From NCBI GenBank assembly GCA_044374195.1, contig JBILOY010000014.1:1-51805 (forward strand): a stretch of DNA of 51,805 nucleotides, in the 5' to 3' direction. Each line of letters starts with the position of its first letter. Positions within the stretch are counted from its first letter, which is position 1. Source of the stretch: CAIKZY01 sp044374195 (GTDB taxonomy: Bacteria > Actinomycetota > Actinomycetes > S36-B12). Of the stretch, positions 11,711 through 19,453 are shown piece by piece. The notes beneath the pieces were generated by a model. It saw only the letters and a list, made by a program, of their open reading frames with translations, was not told the DNA's origin and made no database searches. Made by a program: the position numbers and the translations under genes.

Positions 11711-12114
11711 TCGATCTCGCCTCGGCCGACGACCCATTCCGTCGGCTGACCCGTGCACTCTGCGATGAGGTCGAAGTAATGGTCGTAGTGCAACACCGTG
11801 AGGCCATGCCGCTGTGCAACTGCGGCGATGAGGAGATCGGGGATCTTTCGACCACGGTGCCCTCGATCAGCGAGTGAACGCTGAGTGAGCAGAGCGCTGT
11901 CGAAGTCACCGGCAGAGATCGCGATTTGTTCGAATTCACGCAACTGTGCAATGAGCACGTCGAATTCCTGGGCGTTGCGCGCACTGGACCCGACCTCCAA
12001 AGACGTGATGGCGCATACGTGAGCCTCTCGGGCCATGGCGAGAGATTCGACCCGAGCGCGAACACGGGGTTCTCGAAGTCGCGTGAGAACACTTGTGTCG
12101 AGCAGGACGCTCAT
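11707..12114 (-). CDS. vapC: VapC-type PIN-domain ribonuclease toxin
   Basis: This 135-residue PIN-domain nuclease has the four acidic metal-binding positions expected: D6 in LLDTS, E40 in TSLEVG, D93 in KIPDLLIAA and D111 in LHYDHYFDLI. VapC toxins cleave structured RNAs such as tRNA and are neutralised by VapB. I chose ATG at 12114 because it overlaps the vapB stop as ATGA; a GTG at 12120 is also in frame. The 3' end overlaps secA by 4 nt. Confidence 0.93.
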
Positions 12115-12308
12115 CGCCACGCATCCGTGCGATCGAAGGCGGGCATCGACGCGAGGGTGTCAAGGCTCGAACGTATTCGGGACTCTCGATCCGAATCCAT
12201 GGCAGCTCGCCGCAACGCCTCGTTGACAGTGGCCTTGATGGTCGAGGTGCCCAGTGCTGCTCGGGCGGCCGCGAGGGCCTGTTCGTCGAGGTCGATGAGG
12301 TGCTTCAT
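12111..12308 (-). CDS. vapB: VapB-type antitoxin
   Basis: This 65-residue antitoxin starts MKHLIDLDEQALAAARAALG and continues TSTIKATVNEALRRAA, a ribbon-helix-helix fold typical of VapB. The acidic/basic C-terminal tail would wrap VapC. The frame can also begin at ATG 12332, but ATG 12308 is 6 nt after a near-consensus -10 (TATACT) and gives the usual family N-terminus. vapC overlaps by 4 nt. Confidence 0.9.
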   Translation of the reverse strand: MKHLIDLDEQALAAARAALGTSTIKATVNEALRRAAMDSDRESRIRSSLDTLASMPAFDRTDAWR

Positions 12309-12314
12309 TCCTGG

Positions 12315-12343
12315 AGTATATACACATGACACTTGATATATAC
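12315..12343 (-). promoter_or_regulatory. vapBC promoter with overlapping operator
   Basis: TATACT (minus strand, 12320-12315) ends 6 nt before the vapB ATG. The inverted repeat GTATATA/TATATAC has arms 12316-12322 and 12337-12343, 21 nt centre to centre. One arm lies on the -10 and the other at the -35 position. A VapBC complex bound there would block RNA polymerase, the standard autoregulation of such modules. Confidence 0.65.
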
Positions 12344-12380
12344 CTCTCGGTTTCGACGCTGCAGTGCCCGCGGACTCGCC

Positions 12381-12893
12381 CTAGACCAATGCCGCTGCGG
12401 TGACCAGCCAGCGCCCGGCGACTGCCTCGAATCGAATCGCGATTGCGCGCGATCTGCTCTCTCCCACCAGCACCGCGGAGGTCTCGACGATTCCGTCGGC
12501 AACAGGGCACAGGCGAACCGAGCGCACGGTGCGCCACTGGTGCTCGCTGCGTGAACTGGGATGCCGGCGCATCGCTGCACCTCGATCGGCCAGCCGCTCG
12601 AGCTGGTGCCTTTCCACCCAACGGCTGAGCTGGGTGGCGGGGCGAACGCCAGCGGCGACCTCTCCGATGGCGCGGGCCATCCGCGCGACCCAGGCCACTT
12701 CGAGTTTCTCGAGGCCGCCCGTGTCGTAGGTGCCGGGGTCGCCAACCACGCGTAAATGGCGGGGGATTCCAGGAACGGCAGGTACGCCCGGGCTGATATC
12801 CCAGGTCAGGGGAAGGGCGAGTTGCTCGCTGCGGACGACGGACAGGTGTCGGGAGCGGGCAGGGACGGGTGCTGCAGCGGTCATCGTGCTCAC
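12381..12893 (-). CDS. Rv3235 family protein (DUF6459)
   Basis: This 170-residue protein has a low-complexity N-terminus and a compact C-terminal domain (about 65-168: WVARMARAIGEVAAGVRPATQL, quoted in part, through RAIAIRFEAVAGRWLVTAAAL). This matches the small actinobacterial family typified by Rv3235, found next to secA. Function is unknown; no catalytic motif, signal peptide or membrane helix is seen. The GTG start at 12893 is 7 nt after AAGGAG. It is transcribed toward vapBC but ends 48 nt short of the vapBC operator. Confidence 0.82.
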   Translation of the reverse strand: MSTMTAAAPVPARSRHLSVVRSEQLALPLTWDISPGVPAVPGIPRHLRVVGDPGTYDTGGLEKLEVAWVARMARAIGEVAAGVRPATQLSRWVERHQLERLADRGAAMRRHPSSRSEHQWRTVRSVRLCPVADGIVETSAVLVGESRSRAIAIRFEAVAGRWLVTAAALV

Positions 12894-13012
12894 GGACGTT
12901 CTCCTTCGGAGGACGACCGCGTCGGGGGTCGCGGATCGAGTTAGTGGTGTTTACCTGTGTTTGCCTTGTTTAGTCGATGCTTGCTGAGCTGCGCAATCGT
13001 GAGAGTGCAGCC

Positions 13013-13021
13013 TGTGGACAA
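13013..13021 (-). other. Perfect actinobacterial DnaA box (TTGTCCACA on the minus strand)
   Basis: The nonamer matches the Streptomyces/Mycobacterium DnaA-box consensus and lies in the 228-nt gap between the Rv3235-type gene and the next gene. Nothing else is recognised in that gap apart from the start-site region of the Rv3235-type gene. Confidence 0.4.
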
Positions 13022-13121
13022 CGACTTTGCTCCTGCAGATATCGGCTCAAGACTCTTCCGCAGTACTGATCACATCGATGAAATTCGTTGGCGTGCCTGC
13101 GGATTCATGGGAAGGCGTTCG

Positions 13122-13655
13122 ATGGCAAGCGATCCGGTCGAGGCGATGGGCAATGTCGTGGCTCTGGAGGCCAGCCGCCTTCAGTCCCTCAGCGATAGCG
13201 ATGTGGTGCTTGAAGCCTTGGCGATCTCGGAGGCGGAGATGCAGCGTTCACGCCTTCACGATCGCCTCGCAGCTGCTGTTGGTCTCACGGTCTGCGTTCA
13301 TCTGCCAGGTGAGCGACTGTCGGGCTCCGTGCAGGCCGTGGGTGCGGAGGTCGTGGTCATCGAGAGCCCCGGTGAGATCACGGCTGTGGCAGCGGGGTCC
13401 ATTGTCAGCATCGAAGGGCTCCCGCGAGCCCTCAGACTTGAGCATGAGCAGGTGCCTCGGGTGCGGGTCACCTGGTCATCGGTGTTGCGCGGGTGGGCCG
13501 AATCAGTGCTCATTCGATTCTCGCTCAGCGATGGACGCTGCGTGCGCGCCTGGGTCGAATCCGTCGGAGGTGATCACCTCGATCTTCGTGACGCCGAAGG
13601 CGCACGCCAGACAGTGCCGTTTACCGCTATCCGCAAGGCCGCAATCAATCGATGA
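13122..13655 (+). CDS. Hypothetical protein, helical N-terminus and beta-rich C-terminus
   Basis: I do not recognise a named family. The 177-residue product has an N-terminal helix (VVALEASRLQSLSDSDVVLEAL) and two similar small beta segments (VGLTVCVHLPGERLSGSVQAVGAEVVVIES and VLIRFSLSDGRCVRAWVESVGGDHLDLRD, both shown here only as landmarks of their first residues) that look like barrel-type repeats. The frame is open from 12957, but ATG at 13122 has GAAGG 6 nt upstream and begins where codon use looks coding. It overlaps the converging HTH gene by 11 nt. Similar proteins occur near secA in other actinobacteria. Confidence 0.6.
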   Translation: MASDPVEAMGNVVALEASRLQSLSDSDVVLEALAISEAEMQRSRLHDRLAAAVGLTVCVHLPGERLSGSVQAVGAEVVVIESPGEITAVAAGSIVSIEGLPRALRLEHEQVPRVRVTWSSVLRGWAESVLIRFSLSDGRCVRAWVESVGGDHLDLRDAEGARQTVPFTAIRKAAINR

Positions 13656-13872
13656 AGGCCTCATCGCGGCCGAAGGGGTGGGCTGAGACGAAGTCGCGCG
13701 TCTGGGCGTACATCCGAGAGATGTAGCTTTCGAGCTCAGCGGCTTCGATGCGCCACTGCCCGCGACCGCCGACCTTGATGGCCGGAAGTTCCCCGTTACG
13801 CACGAGCGCATAGGCCTGCGCTGCCGAGATGTTCAAGGTCTCGGACACATCGGCGAGGGTCAAGAAGCGCAC
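13645..13872 (-). CDS. Small excisionase-type helix-turn-helix DNA-binding protein
   Basis: This 75-residue MerR-like/excisionase HTH protein reads MRFLTLADVSETLNISAAQAYALVRNGELPAIKVG, then RGQWRIEAAELESYI (given as landmarks): AQAYALV is the recognition helix and GQWRI the wing. The fold suggests an architectural or regulatory DNA-binding protein, comparable to BldC-type regulators; there is no integrase or phage gene nearby. The GTG start at 13872 is inferred. It overlaps the preceding gene tail to tail by 11 nt and is divergent from the SAF-domain gene. Confidence 0.82.
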   Translation of the reverse strand: MRFLTLADVSETLNISAAQAYALVRNGELPAIKVGGRGQWRIEAAELESYISRMYAQTRDFVSAHPFGRDEAFID

Positions 13873-13922
13873 GCGTCATTGTCGGCTTGGCAGGCACGCT
13901 CGCGACAGTGGTCAGCCGCATC

Positions 13923-13931
13923 TGTGGATAA
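13923..13931 (-). other. Perfect consensus DnaA box (TTATCCACA on the minus strand)
   Basis: An exact nonamer lies in the 118-nt gap between the divergent HTH and SAF genes. It is a single site; a role in DnaA-dependent control is only possible. Confidence 0.4.
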
Positions 13932-13990
13932 CCGTTTCGCCGATCGCGTGCGATCACCGATGCTGACTCGACTCGACGGAAGGATTTCTC

Positions 13991-14605
13991 ATGGAGCACC
14001 AGACTGCCCGCACGCTGGTTCGAGTGCGCTGGCGCGATGGCCGCTTGTGGCTGGGCGTTGCACTCATCATCGTGTCGATGGTCGTCGGATCTCGCCTGAT
14101 CTCGCACTCAGATGAGCGTGTGACCGTGTGGCGTGCGACCCACGACCTCTCGATCGGATCAACTCCCGTAGATCTCGAGCCGGTAGCTGTTGCCCTGGGC
14201 GATTCGACATCGCAGTACGTGCGCACCACGATGGATCCGCAGGGAGTGCTGGTGCATCCGGTGGCAGCAGGTGATTTGTTGCCCGCAGCGGCCCTCGGTG
14301 TCGCCGGCAGCGAACCCATGCGAGTCATCACATTGCCGGTCGAGCCCTTGCATGCGCCCGTGGGCTTGATCGCCGGCGATCGAGTCGATATCTGGTTCAC
14401 CCCGGATCAGTCCTCAATGCCCGGCCCATCGCGCTTAGTCGAGTCCTCCGCCCTCGTGTCAGCAATCGCGGCCGACTCCATCGGCGTCGGGGGTGAGATC
14501 GGGGTGGCCATCTCGATTCCGCAGCCCCGTGCCGAGGCGATCATCGCCGCGGTGCGCGGCGGCGTGATCGATCTCGTTGCCGTGCCCATCGAGGCACAGG
14601 CATGA
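13991..14605 (+). CDS. SAF-domain membrane protein (CpaB/RcpC-like)
   Basis: This 204-residue protein has a short basic N-terminus, one transmembrane helix (about 18-36) and an exported SAF domain (about 42-110, VWRATHDLSIGSTPVDLEPV start). A C-terminal RcpC-like part follows with VGLIAGDRVDIW. CpaB/RcpC proteins assemble Tad/Flp pili in the periplasm or wall zone. A GGAAGGA ribosome site sits 7 nt before the ATG. The stop overlaps the CpaE-like gene as ATGA. No pilin, CpaF or TadB/C gene is in the window. Confidence 0.85.
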   Translation: MEHQTARTLVRVRWRDGRLWLGVALIIVSMVVGSRLISHSDERVTVWRATHDLSIGSTPVDLEPVAVALGDSTSQYVRTTMDPQGVLVHPVAAGDLLPAAALGVAGSEPMRVITLPVEPLHAPVGLIAGDRVDIWFTPDQSSMPGPSRLVESSALVSAIAADSIGVGGEIGVAISIPQPRAEAIIAAVRGGVIDLVAVPIEAQA

Positions 14606-15771
14606 GCATCCCGATCGCGCTTGGTGCGCCTGGATTGGTCTTCGAGTCGCAGCTCCTCGCTGGTGCTGCAGCGGCAGGCATCGAGGTACGCCGACGGTGC
14701 GTCGATGCTGCTGATCTCCTGGGAGCCTGTCTCGGCGCGCCGGGCCTTGTAGCCGTGATCACCGCTGGGCTGCCGCGCCTGAGTGCTGACGTGGTCAGTC
14801 GACTGCGTGCGGCTGGCTCGCAGATCATCGGCATCACCTTGCATTCCGATGATCACGCGACACTCGAAGCCCTCGGGGTGAGCGAGGTGCTCGACATGAA
14901 TGTCGGCGCTCAGGAGTTACTCGCGAGCATCGCGAGCCATCTTCACTTCAGCGCAGGGAAGCCGGGGGTGTGGAATGTCGAGGCGGTGAACACCAGCGCC
15001 ATTCGCGAGGTGAAGCAGGGTCGACTCATTGCTGTGTGGGGGCCGGCCGGCGCACCTGGCCGAACCACGACCGCGATGCTGCTCGCGCAGAGTCTTTCGG
15101 CGCAAGGTCGAACCGTGATCATCGACGCCGATACCGCTGCGCCTTCTCTCGCGCTCAAGCTCGGGCTGGCCGAGGATCTCAGCGGGCTCATCATCGCTTG
15201 CCGCCATGCTGAAGCCGGAACTCTCTCGGGTCGAACACTTACCTCATCGATGAGTGTCATCTCCGAGCGCTACTTCGCTCTCACAGGCCTGGCTCACCCG
15301 AGGCGTTGGCCTGAGCTCAGACCAGCCGCACTCGTTCGGGTAATCGACCAGGCTCGCACCGATTTTGCCTACTGCGTTGTCGATGTCGGCGCCGCATTCG
15401 GCACAACAGATGCCTCCGGCCTTTCGCCATCAGCTCCAGCCGATGCTGCGCTGGCGGCGGCCGACGTCATCGTCGCTGTCTGCCACGCTAACCCTCTGGG
15501 TGTCACTCGATTCATCGGTGGGCTCACCGATCTGGCCGAATTCGGCGTGCCGATTGTCTGCGTCATCACAGCGGGGCAGCAGCGCGATCAGGCGCGGCAG
15601 CTTATTGGTGAGGTGGCGAACGGAGCCGGGATCGCCATTGCCATCGCTGATCTGGATATCGATGGTCGATCGCTGGACAACGACTTGCGGCGCGGTACTG
15701 CGCCTAGAGCCCGGCGCGGATTTCTTGGTCGCCCTCGACCGACAGCGCGGCTACTCGAACTGGTGGCCTGA
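14602..15771 (+). CDS. CpaE/TadZ-like P-loop ATPase
   Basis: This 389-residue protein has an N-terminal receiver-like domain without the phosphoacceptor pocket (about 1-115) and a C-terminal MinD/ParA-type ATPase domain. The P-loop is GPAGAPGRTTTA (147-158), with R154 where the KGG-type loop has its second lysine. VIIDADTAAPSLALKLGL and YCVVDVG correspond to the A' and Walker B strands. TadZ/CpaE proteins position pilus machinery at the pole. Translation is coupled to the SAF gene. The Arg variant loop recurs in actinobacterial relatives as I remember them, so it may be a lineage feature. Confidence 0.82.
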   Translation: MSIPIALGAPGLVFESQLLAGAAAAGIEVRRRCVDAADLLGACLGAPGLVAVITAGLPRLSADVVSRLRAAGSQIIGITLHSDDHATLEALGVSEVLDMNVGAQELLASIASHLHFSAGKPGVWNVEAVNTSAIREVKQGRLIAVWGPAGAPGRTTTAMLLAQSLSAQGRTVIIDADTAAPSLALKLGLAEDLSGLIIACRHAEAGTLSGRTLTSSMSVISERYFALTGLAHPRRWPELRPAALVRVIDQARTDFAYCVVDVGAAFGTTDASGLSPSAPADAALAAADVIVAVCHANPLGVTRFIGGLTDLAEFGVPIVCVITAGQQRDQARQLIGEVANGAGIAIAIADLDIDGRSLDNDLRRGTAPRARRGFLGRPRPTARLLELVA

Positions 15772-16464
15772 TTACGGCGACGGAAGAACGACGACGAGGT
15801 CGCCGACGCGCATGAACTTGTACAGCGCCTCGGACGCCTCTTGAGACAGTCGCACACAGCCACCCGCCGCGATCGGAAGACCGAGCTGCTTCACCGAATG
15901 CATCATGGTTCCGTCGTAGTACTTCGGAATGCTGTGGAAGCCGATGGGTGACTTCGTATCGGGGCCGTAGGTGAAGCGCATCATGTTGTTGAAGGTGACC
16001 TTCGAGTTCGGGTTGTAGGCAACCGGCGACTTGCTGAAGATCTTGTAGGTCCCCTTTGCCGGGCGATCCCACCGACCCACGACCGGATAGCGGCCGACAA
16101 CTTCGTCCTTCTTGTTCATCATCCACACGGTCATCAGCGCCTTGTCGTAGACAAGCCGCTTTCCGGTGAAGGTGTCGCGCGGACGCTCGGGGATGTTCTT
16201 GGCCTTCTTGGTGCGAGTCGCAGGCTTCGGCTTCTTCGGCTTCGGGATCGGGCTCGCGCTCGGGCTGGGGCTCGACTCGGGCACTGCGGTAGCGGGAGCG
16301 GAGGACGAAGCCGTGGGGGAGGCGACAGGGCTAGGGCTGGTTTGCGCCGAGAACGCTGAGGCAGAGGCAATGACGGTCAGGCTCAGGGCGGCAGTGCCAG
16401 CGACGGCTCCGATAGCCAGGCGTGAAGGCGTGAGGGAACGAAGGAAATTCATGGGGGAAGCCAT
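15772..16464 (-). CDS. Secreted L,D-transpeptidase (YkuD domain)
   Basis: This 230-residue exported enzyme forms 3-3 cross-links or anchors proteins to peptidoglycan. An N-terminal hydrophobic segment (about 17-38, TAALSLTVIASASAFSA) acts as signal or anchor. A Ser/Pro/Lys linker (about 40-95) precedes the YkuD domain, which carries IGFHSI and MMHSVKQLG histidines and the catalytic GGCVRLS (C203). The ATG at 16464 is preceded by AAAGGA. It abuts the CpaE-like gene stop to stop with no gap. Confidence 0.93.
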   Translation of the reverse strand: MASPMNFLRSLTPSRLAIGAVAGTAALSLTVIASASAFSAQTSPSPVASPTASSSAPATAVPESSPSPSASPIPKPKKPKPATRTKKAKNIPERPRDTFTGKRLVYDKALMTVWMMNKKDEVVGRYPVVGRWDRPAKGTYKIFSKSPVAYNPNSKVTFNNMMRFTYGPDTKSPIGFHSIPKYYDGTMMHSVKQLGLPIAAGGCVRLSQEASEALYKFMRVGDLVVVLPSP

Positions 16465-16516
16465 ACATCCTTTCTATCAGAGGGTCGGATGGTTGGAGAA
16501 CAGGCTCGCCGCCACG

Positions 16517-16522
16517 TACGGT
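16517..16522 (+). promoter_or_regulatory. -10 hexamer TACGGT before the WS/DGAT gene
   Basis: The hexamer ends 6 nt before GTG 16529, supporting this start and a leaderless mRNA. Confidence 0.5.
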
Positions 16523-16528
16523 GGGCAC

Positions 16529-17917
16529 GTGAGTCAGAGGATGAGCGCGCTCGATGCGTCATTCCTGTATCTGGACCGACCCGAGACCCCGATGCATGTC
16601 GGCGGTGTGCTGGTCTTCGATGCTCCGGGATTCAGTTACGACGAGCTACTGGCCCGAGTATCCGCCCGAATTTCGATGGTGCCCCGCTACAGGCAACGCG
16701 TGCGCGAGGTTCCGCTTCGTCTTTCGCGTCCCGTCTGGGTTGACGACGAGGATTTCGATATCGAGTACCACGTGCGTCGAACCTCAGTGGCCCGACCTGG
16801 TGGCCGCGAGCAACTAGATGAGCTCGCAGCCCGACTGTTCAGTCGACCTCTCGATCATGATCGCCCGTTGTGGGAGATGTACCTGATCGAAGGTCTTGAG
16901 CACGGTCGCGTGGCGCTGGTGACTAAGACGCATCAGGCGATGATCGATGGGCTCGGCGCTGTCGATATCGAGCAGGTCATCCTTGATCGTGAGCCGAGCG
17001 CATTCAATGTCGAGGCCGAGCCGTGGATTCCGCGCAGCGAGCCGTCCTCGATTGATCTCGTGACCAAGGCGTTCAGTGAGAATCTCACGACACCTGCGCT
17101 CGCATGGGATGTCGTACGCACCAACGTCACTGACATATCGCACATTGCGAGCGCGCTTGGCTCGCGCGCCTGGGATATTGCGAGCACCGCCGTTCGCATG
17201 GCGCGCACTGTTCATCCCACTCCCTTGAACGTCGAGATCGGCGCACAGCGGCGCATTGCCACCGCTGACTACCGACTCGAGTCACTCAAGGACATTCGAC
17301 GTGCCTTTGGTGTCACGGTCAATGACGTTGCGCTTGCGGTGATTGCGGGCGCCCTTCGTGCGTGGCTCATGACCCGCGGGGCTCCTGTCACGGGCAGTGC
17401 TCAGGTGCGTGCGATGGTGCCGATCAGCACGCGCAATGACGATCCGAACACACGCAACAATGTCTCAGCATTTCTCGTCGACCTACCCGTCGGAGAGCCT
17501 GACCCGGTGGTGCGTTTGCGGCGCATCGCCTTCGAGCTCGCTCAGCTCAAGGACGTCGGGCAGTTGCTTGGTGCTGATGCCATCATCAGTGCGGCGGGCT
17601 TCGCACCGCCCACCTTGCATGCCCTGGGTGCACGGCTCGGGGCCAATTTGACCAAGCGCGTGTACAACCTGGTCATCACCAATGCGCCGGGGCCGCAGCA
17701 CGCGCTGTATCTCGGCGAGGCGCGCATGGTCGCCTCCTATCCCTTCGTGCCGTTGACCCAGAACCAGGCTCTTGGAGTCGGATTCACTTCGTACGACGGC
17801 GGCATCTTCCTCGCGCTCACCGCTGATCGCGAGGCGATGCCTGATCTTGACGAGTTAATGAGTTGCCTGGCTGATTCCCTCGCCGAACTTCGCGATTACC
17901 TGCCCGCCCATGACTAG
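16529..17917 (+). CDS. Wax ester synthase/diacylglycerol acyltransferase-like O-acyltransferase
   Basis: This 462-residue member of the WS/DGAT family transfers acyl-CoA to alcohols or diacylglycerol for neutral-lipid storage. The family start MSALDASFLYLDRPETPMHVGG, PLWEMYLIEGL and the C-terminal VYNLVITNAPGP are present. The catalytic motif HHxxxDG reads H135-Q-A-M-I-D-G141, so the second, presumably catalytic His is Gln; activity is uncertain. GTG 16529 (VSQRM) is preferred over ATG 16541 because of the upstream TACGGT. The gene overlaps a patatin-like lipase by 8 nt, suggesting linked synthesis and turnover of lipid. Confidence 0.9.
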   Translation: MSQRMSALDASFLYLDRPETPMHVGGVLVFDAPGFSYDELLARVSARISMVPRYRQRVREVPLRLSRPVWVDDEDFDIEYHVRRTSVARPGGREQLDELAARLFSRPLDHDRPLWEMYLIEGLEHGRVALVTKTHQAMIDGLGAVDIEQVILDREPSAFNVEAEPWIPRSEPSSIDLVTKAFSENLTTPALAWDVVRTNVTDISHIASALGSRAWDIASTAVRMARTVHPTPLNVEIGAQRRIATADYRLESLKDIRRAFGVTVNDVALAVIAGALRAWLMTRGAPVTGSAQVRAMVPISTRNDDPNTRNNVSAFLVDLPVGEPDPVVRLRRIAFELAQLKDVGQLLGADAIISAAGFAPPTLHALGARLGANLTKRVYNLVITNAPGPQHALYLGEARMVASYPFVPLTQNQALGVGFTSYDGGIFLALTADREAMPDLDELMSCLADSLAELRDYLPAHD

Positions 17918-18860
17918 GCGCGGAATCGTCCTCGGCGGTGGCGGCGTTCTCGGCGGAACCTGGGCCGTGGGCGCACTGTGCGCACTCGAGGAGCGACTCG
18001 GCATTCGTACCAATGATGCCGACGTCATCGTCGGAACCTCAGCCGGCTCGGTCATCGCATCGATGCTCGGGTGCGGGGTCACCCCGACTCAACTCAAGCA
18101 GCATTACCGAGGTGAGCAGATCACTGAAGGTCCGCTCATCGGCTATGAATGGGATCCCGGCACGGCGACAGGCGGTCCGCGTCCGACAAGGCCGCGCGCC
18201 CTCGCGCCGGGCTCGCTCCGACTGATCGGTCAGAGCGTGCTGCACCCAGGCCAGTTGCCGGCAACTGCGGTGCTCTCCGCCTTCTTGCCTACCGGCGGAC
18301 GCTCACTCGCCAAGGTCGGTGAGCTCGTTGATGCCGTCACCGATGGCGGGCAATGGACGACTCATCCCGGAACCTGGGTAGTCGCCATGGACTACGAGAG
18401 TGGCAAGAGGGTGGTCTTCGGTCGGTCGGGTGCGCCGGTGGCCAAGCTCTCCGATGCAGTGATGGCCTCGTGCGCGATCCCGGGCTGGTTTTCGCCGGTG
18501 CGCATTGGCTCGCATACGTACGTCGACGGCGGAACGATCTCGGCGACTTCAATCGATGTGGTCGCGCACGCCGCCCTCGATGAGGTCTACGTCGTAGCGC
18601 CGATGGTCTCCTTCGAGCACGATCATCCGACCACCGTTGCCGCGAAACTTGAACGCAAGTGGCGTGAGCAAGTCACGAAGGCCGCGGTGGCTGAAGCCAT
18701 TGAGGTTGAGCGGACAGGCGCTCGCGTGTATCTCGTGGGCCCGGGCCCGCAAGATCTCGAAGCGATGGGCGGGAATCTGATGGACGCCACGCGTCTCGAT
18801 GACGTCCTGGAAACCTCATTGCGCACGAGCGCAGGTGTATGGAGTGAACTGCTCGACTAG
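17910..18860 (+). CDS. Patatin-like phospholipase
   Basis: This 316-residue serine acylhydrolase has the patatin oxyanion loop GGGGVLGG (about 9-16), nucleophile elbow GTSAG (S44) and catalytic Asp in VDGG (D206). It should release fatty acids from phospholipids or neutral lipids; bacterial relatives act in the cytoplasm or at the membrane. Its ATG lies 8 nt inside the WS/DGAT-like gene, so the two are co-translated. No signal peptide is seen. Confidence 0.93.
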   Translation: MTRRGIVLGGGGVLGGTWAVGALCALEERLGIRTNDADVIVGTSAGSVIASMLGCGVTPTQLKQHYRGEQITEGPLIGYEWDPGTATGGPRPTRPRALAPGSLRLIGQSVLHPGQLPATAVLSAFLPTGGRSLAKVGELVDAVTDGGQWTTHPGTWVVAMDYESGKRVVFGRSGAPVAKLSDAVMASCAIPGWFSPVRIGSHTYVDGGTISATSIDVVAHAALDEVYVVAPMVSFEHDHPTTVAAKLERKWREQVTKAAVAEAIEVERTGARVYLVGPGPQDLEAMGGNLMDATRLDDVLETSLRTSAGVWSELLD

Positions 18861-18880
18861 ATGACTGAGTCAGATTGCGG

Positions 18881-19378
18881 TCAGTGCTCGGAAAGCCACT
18901 GCTCGCCGAGCTTGTTCTCCTTGCCCAGGTACTTCTCCGTAGTCTCCTTGGCCAGTTGCTCGACCTTGCCGCCCACGAAGGGAATGCTGGCCTTGAAGGT
19001 GCCGGTGACCGTGATCGAAGTGCCGTCGCCCGCGGGGGCGAGGCTCATCGTGCCGCTGAACGAGATCGGCGCGGAGAACTCGACCTTCACCGGCACGCTG
19101 GCAGTGCCGCTTGCGCTGAGGGCAGGCCAGTTTTGAGTCTCGGTGACCGTGAGCGTCTCGCCGATCATCTTCGCGGCGAAAGACGGCACGTTCGCGGGCA
19201 GAACCCTCGCGCTCAGCACGGTGCACGCGCCATCGCCGCCGGCCGTGACCGAGGAGGTCGAACTCAGCGCGCCCGTGTTCTCAGCGCGAAATGTTACGAA
19301 CTTTTCGTCGGTCAGCATCGCGTGTACCCGCTCAGGCGAGGCCGTATACGTTTGCATGACGGTGAAGTCGGTACCCAT
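18881..19378 (-). CDS. DUF2505 family protein (SRPBCC-like fold)
   Basis: This 165-residue protein begins MGTDFTVMQTYTASPERVHAML, the start of the actinobacterial DUF2505 family, a START/polyketide-cyclase-like lipid-pocket fold. Beta strands alternate through FSGTMSLAPAGDG and a C-terminal helix (VEQLAKETTEKYL) closes the fold. Its ligand is unknown. The frame is open upstream to 19597, but ATG 19378 has AGGAGAGGA at good distance and the family N-terminus. It is divergent from the glutamate dehydrogenase gene. Confidence 0.85.
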   Translation of the reverse strand: MGTDFTVMQTYTASPERVHAMLTDEKFVTFRAENTGALSSTSSVTAGGDGACTVLSARVLPANVPSFAAKMIGETLTVTETQNWPALSASGTASVPVKVEFSAPISFSGTMSLAPAGDGTSITVTGTFKASIPFVGGKVEQLAKETTEKYLGKENKLGEQWLSEH

Positions 19379-19402
19379 GCCCACATCCTCTCCTATTGCG
19401 GC

Positions 19403-19413
19403 TAGCGTATAGA
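19403..19413. promoter_or_regulatory. Overlapping divergent -10 elements (TAGCGTATAGA)
   Basis: Plus-strand TAGCGT or TATAGA can serve the glutamate dehydrogenase gene. Minus-strand TACGCT (19409-19404) can serve the DUF2505 gene about 25 nt before its start. The same heptamer TAGCGTA occurs between mrx1 and uvrD2. Confidence 0.4.
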
Positions 19414-19453
19414 GCGACGCGCACAACGGCGTGCGCGATGTGATGAGGCAGAC

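Noticed and set aside
13645..13872. Phage excisionase marking an integrated element
   Set aside because: No integrase, attachment repeats or phage genes are nearby; neighbours are conserved actinobacterial genes.
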